This document shows positions 56,491-64,000 of a stretch of DNA of 64,000 nucleotides, piece after piece (the first letter of the stretch is position 1; every line of letters begins with the position of its first letter). A program made the position numbers and the translations under genes. Under the pieces are notes generated by a model. It worked only from the letters and a program-made list of their open reading frames with translations, made no database searches and was not told the DNA's origin. Origin of the DNA: Glebionis coronaria (Eukaryota; Streptophyta; Magnoliopsida; Asterales; Asteraceae); contig CM046875.1 in the NCBI GenBank assembly GCA_025667525.1, positions 290,141,147 through 290,205,146 on the forward strand, given 5' to 3'.

Positions 56491-57914
56491 CGTTGACACA
56501 ACAACCTATATTCTCAACTGAATTCTTATTCGACCTTTTCTTGGAAAGACACTCTATGAGATTCCTAAAGGTAAGAAGCCCTCATTAGAATACTTTAAAG
56601 TGTTTGGAAGCAAGTGATTTATTCTCAACACCAAATATTACCTTACTAAGTTCGACCTAAAGTCATACGAAGGTATCTTTTTAGGTTATTCTCAAACTAG
56701 TAAAGCCTACATAGTCCTTAGCAGAACCTCAAGTGTAAATAGAAGAATCACTCGACGTGACATTTGATGAAAACCCTCCTTCATCTAAGACACCACCTTT
56801 GGTAGATGATGACTTAGATGAAATAGACATAGTTAAAGCCAAAGAGGTTTGAAAACTAGGAGTTGAAGACCTTGATGTTGAAAAGGGAGTAAACATTAAG
56901 GAGTCTAGGGATCACACTCTCGAAAACGTCATAGACGACCTTAATCAAAGGACCCTTAGATCTCATGTCCAAAATTAAAGTAACTTCTTTTGTTTTATCT
57001 CCTTGATTGAACCAAAGAATGTTAAAGAACCTTTGATGGATGAGAGTTGGGTCATCGCCATGCAAGAAGAAACGAATCAGTTCATTGCTAATGATTTTTG
57101 GGAACTTGTTCCTCAACCTAGAAGTACTACCAGCATAGGAACCAAGTAGGTGTATAGGAATATGTTAGATAAGAACGATGTTGTGTCTTGCAACATGGCT
57201 AGACTTGTAGCTCAAGGCTATAATCAACAAGAATGAATTGATTATGATGAGACATATGCACCGATAGCTAGGTTAGAATCCATTAGGATCCTTTTAGCTT
57301 ATGCTTGTGCATTAAATTTTAAGCTTCAACAAAGGGATGTAAAAAGTTTGTTTCTTAACGGTTTGATCAATGAGGAGGTTATATGTAGCTCAACCTCCTG
57401 GCTTCATTGTTTTTGAGAAATCGGATCATGTCTACAAGCTTAAGAAAGCTCTTTATGGTCTTAAACAAGCACCCAAATCTTGGTATGCTACACTTATATC
57501 GTTTCTTGTAAAACATGAGTATACCATGTGAATGGTAGACAATACACTTTTTACAAAAAAAGAAAGGTTCTCACCACATAATCGTACAAATATATGTTAA
57601 TGACATTATATTTGGTTCAACTTGTCAAAGTTTGTGTGATGACTTTGCTAAAATCATGCATGATGAGTTTGAAATGAGCATCATGGGATAACTTAATTTC
57701 TTTTTAGGACTCCAAATTAGACAAATGGATGATGGCATTTTCTTTGATCAATCTAAGTACGTTAAAGAAATGCTAAAGAAATTTGGATTAGAGGACTCTA
57801 AGCCTATGAAGACCCCCATGGTCTCGGATACTAAACTTACCATAGATGATGATTGTAATTCGGTATACAGCACCAAATGTAGATGTATGATTGGTAGTTT
57901 GTTGTACCTAACGG
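56491..57914 (+). pseudogene. pol: Copia-2 reverse transcriptase
   Basis: After a decayed linker, RT pieces appear: ESWVIAMQEE-like (about 57045), ARLVAQGYNQQE, DYDETYAPIARLESIRILLAYA, KKALYGLKQAPKSWY, then YVNDIIFGST (about 57595), where the catalytic YVDD has become YVND. From 57725 the frame reads MDDGIFFDQSKYVKEMLKKF up to MIGSLLYLT, where the inverted Gypsy LTR cuts it at 57914. RNase H is missing. Several stops are present. Confidence 0.87.
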
Positions 57915-59706
57915 TGTAACTACCCACTTTGATAAGAAGACCGTTACATGATAACTATGGTGTGTAATTAAAGTATGCAAGGTAATATGTCTTAAAACAT
58001 AAATGACAATAAAGGAAAGCCAGAATCAAACATCAGCCCCCAAACATAAGCTTACACATGCATAAAGTAAAGAATGTCGGAAAAGGACTAAACACTATCC
58101 AACCAAGCAGAAGTATGTAAAATGCATGAGGGAAAGAAGTCTAAGGTAGCCTCTATCGTATGCATGTAATCTCAATAGCTTATGTCTGTCCTTGGGTACC
58201 TGCCCTATGGGACATGGAAAGAAAATACGACTGAGTAATACGCTTAGTGAATGGATATAATGACATGATAATAATAGCAAAAACATAAGTAAAAGACATG
58301 AAATGCAGCGGAATATGTGTATGTCCTAGAAAACTTGGAACATGTTTTATAAACTGGTTTATAACTGAAAAGTCTTAAGTTTCATGCATGCAATATAATT
58401 TAAATGCCAAAGAGCTCATATAGGTCATGTCATATATCAACGTGCATCAATACATAGAGGGGTGGCCTCATCATGAAATTAGAGGGGTGACCTCTAATAA
58501 TATAAGTCTGGGTAGAGGGATCAGCTCCAATGTGATGGATGTAGAGCACACACCACAATCACCTTATAAACCTACAAAACATGTACAAGGATGCAACCAT
58601 ACGACCCATATGATAATAATAATAATGACCAGAGTAACTAAAGGGACGCCGCAAGAAATCACTCTCGTTGCGGAAGAGTCATGATACCGGTGCCTCAAGT
58701 GTCATGGTTATGGTACCTCCATAACTAGGTGGTCATGGTCATGCATGTATATAGCTCAGGAAATTAAAAATGATAGCATGGGAAACAATGAAAACATTTT
58801 ATAAACAAAAAACTGGGGAAACTAGATGGCAGCAAAACGGGGAATCCTAATCATACATAGAAGAGAATGTCCTTAGTGAAGGATGGAATATCTGTACCTT
58901 ATGTCCAGTAACGAATGAAGATGAAAGGCGGAAAGTACTACTCCGACTTCACGAGTGATACATAATAATGGACGTATATGGGTTGTATATTCATGTATAA
59001 CTTACTGATTCTTAGTTTGCTTTACTTGTTCTTGACTTGTTTTACTTGTTCTTGACTTGTCTTACTTGTTCTTGACTTGTTTTACTTATTCATGTTTTAT
59101 CGTGTTTTTCTTAGTGTTTCACGTGCTCTTGCTTAACGTATTACATGTTTCATGTGTTATTATAGTTGACGTTTAATAATTAGTAACTTTCTAAAAATAG
59201 TAGTTAAATGCATAAGTAAACACATAATGTCCAGACTAACATACCAAAAACATTCACAACAAATTCATTTATAAGAACAATTAAGTGTGTCTCTTCCATC
59301 CCATCTGGAAGTAAAAACATTAAGAAATATGGGACTATGAAACTCACCTGATTGAGCTTCTCCAAATATCTGCGTACCAGCAAAAAGCTAAACAAACAAA
59401 TGCCTAACATCAAGACATGAACCAATAACTAAAATGGCTCATCAATCTATGATGGACATCTAACCCTATCCCATATATTTACCTCATTTATATGCTCTAA
59501 GCATCCAATTAACCTTCTCTAACAAGCCCTTAACCTAGTTAAATTCAATACCTATCCCATTTACATTTTACCCAAAACAGTCCCAATTTTTAGACCCCAA
59601 ACTATGAGCCAAACGCCCACCTAACCAAACCCATGCTTTCTGTAAAGAAAACCATATTCCCTTACATGTTTTAGCTAACTCTCCTCTTTATCCCCAACCT
59701 TCAAAC
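57915..59706 (-). repeat. Gypsy-4 LTR, inverted and truncated
   Basis: Starts TGTAACTACCC on the plus strand, the reverse complement of an LTR ending GGGTAGTTACA. Segments are related to the reverse complement of the Gypsy-3 LTR (for example CATAACTAGGTGGTCATGG and TTACCTTGCAT-type sequence), so it belongs to a related family. It interrupts Copia-2 RT. Its far end is cut by the Copia-4 LTR at 59707, and no second AACGG target copy is found. It is about 1.8 kb long with no coding content; the TTACTTGTTCTTGACTTG repeat lies near 59020-59090. Confidence 0.8.
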
Positions 59707-60220
59707 TGTTGGAATAAAATGAGCAAAGTCACTGAGACGCTGACAAGAGTAATTTGGACGCTGACAAGAGTAAACGAGACGGTGATACATGAGCACTGAC
59801 AAGAAATATTCAAGCGCTGACAAGAAGATGATCAACCACTGATAGGAATACTTAGTCAACACGTTTTATATTTGAAGTAAAGATATGATCAATATTGCAA
59901 TTTCTATAATTATCTTTACCTAGAATAGTTGATAGGTAAACTTTTGTACACGACTCCTTGTGTTATAAAAGGAGGTCGTAGGGTTCATAGTTATATATCA
60001 GTTTTTTTATGTTTTCACAAGTTCTACAACTTTCATTGTACTCAAGTTTCATCATTAATCAAGAGTGAAAGATTGGTTTACATCGTTTGTTTGTTCTTTG
60101 TTCTATGAGTTAATTCCGTATAACACATAGATTGTTAAACACAACAAAGTTTATCTAAGTGTTAATCTTGATTCAATCTCGTTTAACACAAAGCTAATCG
60201 ATCTATGTTTGGGATCAACA
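59707..60220 (+). repeat. Copia-4 5' LTR
   Basis: 514 bp from TGTTGGAATAAAATG to GGGATCAACA. The first about 130 bp contain four or five GCTGACAAG/CACTGACAAG units. Its start matches the minus-strand LTR fragment ending at 10903. Confidence 0.9.
59951..59978 (+). promoter_or_regulatory. Copia-4 LTR TATA box inside an inverted repeat
   Basis: TTATAAAA (59963-59970) lies between CGACTCCTT (59951-59959) and AAGGAGGTCG (59969-59978), which pair with a single bulge. Promoter function is inferred from the TATA-like sequence and position in the LTR. Confidence 0.65.
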
Positions 60221-60222
60221 TG

Positions 60223-60234
60223 TGGTATTAGAGC
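60223..60234 (+). other. Copia-4 primer-binding site
   Basis: TGGTATTAGAGC two bases after the LTR, close to the initiator-Met site TGGTATCAGAGC. Confidence 0.82.
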
Positions 60235-60302
60235 TTGTTGAGGAACATTGAGCTAAAAGAACAGTAAACCCTAAATTACAAGAAACCCTAAAACAAAACA
60301 AG

Positions 60303-63157
60303 ATGTCTACCACATAATCTTCATCCTCATCAAATCACAACCTCAAAATCCCTATGCTAGACCCTAATATCTTTGGTCAATGTAAGTTCAATTTTGAACA
60401 ATATCTTCAAGTGCATGACCATAATCTTTGGGAAGTTATTGAGTATGGCAATCAATTCGATAAAGAAGCCATGATTACTGATGCTATTGCAGCAAGAAGT
60501 ACAGCTGCTGGTTCAACTGATGCAAACCTCAGTGAAAGACCTGAAGATGGAAAAGCTATCTCGACTGCTGATATAGCCTTGAGAAGGAATGACATGAAGA
60601 CGTTGAACATTCTTAAACTCTCCTTAGGTCCAAATAATCAACACAAATACAGAAGTTTTGATTCTGGTAATAGTATTTGGGTAGCTCTACAAGTTACCTA
60701 TGGTGGTAATGAAGATACATAAAAAGAAAGGAAGAAGCAACTTTTGAGTGAATATGCTGTGTTTAAGGCTCATCCCAATGAGAAGCTATGTGAGGTGAGA
60801 AGTCGGCTTCTATACATCACTAGCAAGTTGTCTTCTATGGGAAAAGAACATGATGATGTTGATATCATTGCTACATTCCTTAGAGGTCTTGGTGATGCAG
60901 GGAAATTTGAAGCTAGATCAATCCATGCCACCAATGCCCATAAGAGTGCTTCCTTTGATGATATTTACAATAAGCTAAAGATTTTGGAGAGTGAGACCTT
61001 ACTTGAACATGGATGAAAGTCGACATCTGGGAATATGGCTTTCATCTCACATAGTGAGTCTCAAACCATTGACAAAGACTCATGTGTTAATGGAATGAAT
61101 GTACATCCTGTTACTGGATCAACTTTTGTCAACGGTGGATCAACCTTTGTCAGCGACTCGAATTTTGACGCTGAGACATACAATGTTGACTCACCCAATC
61201 TTAAACCTGCTGGTATTGATTTGGACACAGTATGTGCATACATTGCTGCATTGCCTAATAGTTCTTTAGTTACCTATGAGGATCTTGAGCAAATCAGTGA
61301 TGTTGATCTAGAAGAGATAGATATCATGTGGAATATGGCACTTGAAAGCATAAGGGCTAACAAATGGAATAGTAGGTTTGGAATAAAGATGACTTTTAAT
61401 GCTAAAGACACAGCTGGTTTTGATAAATCAAAGGTTGAGTGTTATAACTTTCATAGGATAGGACACTTAATGAGGGAGTGCAGATCTCCAAGAATATTTG
61501 ATGCTGGAAAGAATTCAAGCCAGATCATCAAGGTTGAAGATGTCAAACCAAAGGCTATGGTTGCCATGCAAGATATTGATGGCGTTGGATGGGACTGGAG
61601 CTTTATGGCAAAGGATGTGGTAGAGAATCAGGCTTTGATTGCGGAAAAGGAAGAAGAAGAGCATGTTCACTTTGCTCTCATGGCCAACTCCTTATCTTCA
61701 TCAAATAATAAGGTATATGATGATGTGTTTTGTAGTAAAGGGTGTAGATTGAACATTGAAAAACTTAACAAAGAAAATTTAAATTTAAGATCAGATGTTA
61801 TAGACATAAGCACTAGACTTGCAAACTACAAAATGGCTCTTGCACAAACTGAAGGGACGATTGAGGAATATAAGAAAATGGAATTTGACCTAAAAGAACA
61901 AATTAATGTTTTGACTAGGGATCTTAAAGTTAGTAATGAACTTAGGGAGTCTCTAATGAAATCTAGAGCAGATGTGCAACTTAATTTAAGTGAAGCCATT
62001 AAGGATAAAGAAAACGTAGGGATTAAAATTGAAAAATTTGATAAGCTTATCAAACCCTAGATAAGTGTATCAGTGAACAAAGAGACCCTGGGGACAAGCC
62101 TGGGATTGGGATGAATGAGTATGTTGCTGTTCCACCACCTGTTGGGAACTTCTATGGTGTTCAGAGAAAGGATCTCTCTTGGACTGGTATACCAGAACTC
62201 TAAGAAGAGGAATTTATTCCTCCACCTAGAGTGCTTTCCCAGTTTAGGAATATCAAAAAAAGGTGACTGATCTTGAACAATGGAAAGCAGCCAACCCTTT
62301 TCTTTTTGTTAAGGGTGGAATGCTTAGTGTGAGTTCATTTGTTCCTACACCCATTACTATGACCAACCCCAGCACTAGAAAGACCATTGACCTTGGCTCA
62401 CCAAATAAGAGAAAACCTAGTGTTAAATATGCTGAAATGTATAGAAAACCTAGGTCACCCAAAGCCAAGCTAGTGTTAATGGGACATGTTTCTTTCAATC
62501 TAGACCTAAGGTTATGTCTTGAAAGGCTTGTTACACATGTGGAAGTTTTTCTCATTTGGCCTATAAGTGTGTCAGTGGCTCTAAATCCCCCACTGACAAA
62601 AGTTCAACCATGGTCAAACCCAAACCTTTTGTCCAAACAAGTCCATAGGTCATTAGACTAGCTCCCTTCTTTTCTAAAGGGACTAATACTCATGGAACAA
62701 GGCCCTTTCAAAAGACCAACACTTAGCCTAACCGAAAATGGGTTCCTATAGCAAACCCTAATTTGGGCGCTGCCAAGAACAAAGTCAGTGCTGACAAGAA
62801 CAAATTCAACGCTGACAAGAACAAATGCAATGTTGACAACTCCAAGTTTGGTATGAAAATGCCACAACTAGCTACTGTTAGATCTTGTGTTAGACCAAGT
62901 AACAATAACTATTTACAACCTAAGGGAAATGGGTCTAAAGATTCGTATAGTTTGACATGGAGACTTAAACAAGACCAAAACCCTAATTCAGATGGAACTT
63001 ATATGACCAACAACAGATTTAATTATCTTTCAAAGTTCATTACTAAACCAATTGGGGTAAATTTGGTGTTCAGGCCACAAAGGGATGAACAAGGGGTTGT
63101 TACAAGGAATAAGTTTGTTCTTGTTGAAGAACCACATGAATCCAAGTCTGCACAGGG
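60303..63157 (+). pseudogene. gag: Copia-4 extended Gag with ADK repeats
   Basis: I start it at 60303 (MSTT then TAA at codon 5); the same frame continues with NHNLKIPMLDPNIFGQ. The Gag domain includes LWEVIEYGNQF and LKLSLGPNNQHKY. In-frame stops lie at 60719 and 61014. After DGVGWDWSFMAKD come coiled coils (61740-62050). Two knuckles are visible. The first (61439-61482) reads CYNFHRIGHLMREC with its second Cys changed to Phe. The second (62529-62570), CYTCGSFSHLAYKC, is intact but out of frame. Frameshifts occur near 62053 and 62500. ADKNKFNADKNKCNVDN follows at about 62790-62845, before the protease. Confidence 0.88.
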
Positions 63158-64000
63158 TTGGGTTCCCAAAGAAAACTAATTTGTTTTCTTTATGTGCAGG
63201 GCATTCAAAAGCAGGTCAATGATCATGGATATTGGGACAATGGATGCTCTAGGAACATGACGGGGAAGGAAGATTATTTGACAAATTTTATCCCCATTAA
63301 AGATGGTGAAAAAGTGTACTTTGGTGGAGGCCATGGAAATATATCTGGAAAAGGCACTCTTATCACCAACAATTTACGTTTTGAAAACGTTTTTCTGGTA
63401 AAGGAACTTGATTATAACTTGTTTAGTGTGTCAAAAGTTTGTGACAACAAAAATAATGTTCTTTTTATGGATATTGAATGCTTGGTGTTGAGTAAATTTA
63501 AGATTCCTGATGAGAAGTTTATTGAATACATAATACCTAGGCATAAGGACATTTATAATGTTAATCTAAAGGGAATTAAGATGAACAAAAATCTGCCTTG
63601 TCTTTATGCTAAAGCATCAGTTGATAAAAAGTAATTTATGGCACAGAAGGTTAGGTCACATTAATTTTAAGAACATTAATAGACTTGTGAGACATGATGT
63701 TGTTGATGGTTTGCCTTCAAAGGCTTTTTACAATGATCAATCTTGTGTTGCATGCCTTAAAGGCAAACAACACAAGGTCTCCTTTAAGTCTAAAAGTGTG
63801 CACTCTAGTTCTAAACCTCTTCACTTGCTACACATGGACTTATTTGGCCCAACCAATATAGAAAGACTAAATGGTAAATCTTACTGTTTTGTTATCACTG
63901 ATTATTATTCTAGGTTTACTTGGACTTTATTATTGGCCTTGAAAAGTGATACTACCAAGGTTTTTATTAACTTTATTACCCAAATAGAGAAGAAAACAGG
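63158..64000 (+). pseudogene. pol: Copia-4 protease and integrase (partial)
   Basis: The protease region reads WDNGCSRNMTGKEDYL near 63233, where the family has DSGCS; the catalytic Asp is kept but the following Ser is Asn. KELDYNLFSVSKVCDN follows. A frameshift near 63630 leads to the pre-integrase LWHRRLGHINFKNIN (about 63637), CVACLKGKQH, and the integrase core with LLHMDLFGPTN and VITDYYSRFTWTLL. The first catalytic Asp is present; the others lie beyond the edge. As in other copies, the polyprotein cannot be made from one frame. Confidence 0.9.

Larger units (their letters stand above)
53043..57914 (+). mobile_element. Copia-2, SIRE-like pseudo-element
   Basis: Plus-strand element: LTR end with a C12 run, primer-binding site, Gag, protease, integrase and RT in Copia order, broken at 57914 by an inverted Gypsy LTR. 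Motifs such as RDFKMFFKRRG, CFRCGDPNH and EWIKDSGCSKHMTG resemble SIRE-type Copia elements known from many dicots. It carries numerous stops and frameshifts and is older than its neighbours. Confidence 0.9.
59707..64000 (+). mobile_element. Copia-4, partial LTR retrotransposon
   Basis: Plus-strand Copia: 5' LTR (59707-60220), primer-binding site, Gag, protease and the start of integrase, cut by the right window edge. Its LTR start and its ADK repeat tracts relate it to the rearranged remnant at 8506-11645. CAAAC precedes the LTR as the expected target duplication. Confidence 0.93.

Overview
The window looks like nuclear DNA from a flowering plant. It is AT-rich and almost entirely made of LTR retrotransposons of the Copia and Gypsy superfamilies, nested and broken. 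The Copia polyproteins carry very long coiled-coil Gag regions and accessory 3' ORFs. I associate this type with Asteraceae (Tanacetum/Anthemideae-like genomes). That placement is inference from remembered family style, not from a search. I see no intact host gene, no rRNA or tRNA gene, no CRISPR array and no viral (pararetroviral) genome.

Layout. 1-8505: minus-strand Copia-1 (RNase H, RT, integrase, protease, Gag, leader, 5' LTR), cut by the left window edge and inserted into a plus-strand accessory ORF of an older Copia (8506-10690). That older element is rearranged: its LTR start, polypurine tract and ORF C-terminus lie inverted at 10700-11645. 11636-22968: Gypsy-1, a decayed Tekay/Del-like element with a 3.44-kb 3' LTR and a 5' LTR missing about 946 bp. 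22969-39155: element X, a Copia-like element that keeps only an extended gag. Gypsy-1 sits in its 5' LTR and Gypsy-2 (27561-36766, 5-bp target duplication GTCGC) sits in its gag. X is itself inserted into a Copia-3 pol remnant (39156-about 41694). 41709-about 43640: minus-strand LTR plus non-coding internal region. 45098-52959: decayed Gypsy-3. 53043-57914: SIRE-like Copia-2 pseudo-element, interrupted by the inverted Gypsy-4 LTR (57915-59706). 59707-64000: Copia-4, cut by the right edge, of the same family as the 8506-11645 remnant.

The most unusual content is structural rather than coding. (i) X and Gypsy-2 both look non-autonomous (gag only, and gag plus protease). (ii) X carries, between its gag stop and its 3' LTR, a modular array of stem-loops whose arms differ between modules but stay complementary. 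It is followed by three tandem copies of the polypurine tract plus LTR start. (iii) The Gypsy-3 LTR has a run of stem-loops with loops of 3-4 nt. (iv) Arrays built on ATTCCG, always in element-sense orientation, occur in leaders or LTRs of several unrelated families. (v) Copia-4 and its relative repeat a GCTGACAAG motif in LTR, gag and 3' ORF alike. (vi) Several LTR promoters have inverted repeats next to the TATA box.

All coding regions are damaged by stops, frameshifts or missing catalytic residues, so I call them pseudogenes. How they work together is therefore mainly historical: nested insertions can be ordered, and any current mobility of X or Gypsy-2 would need enzymes supplied in trans.
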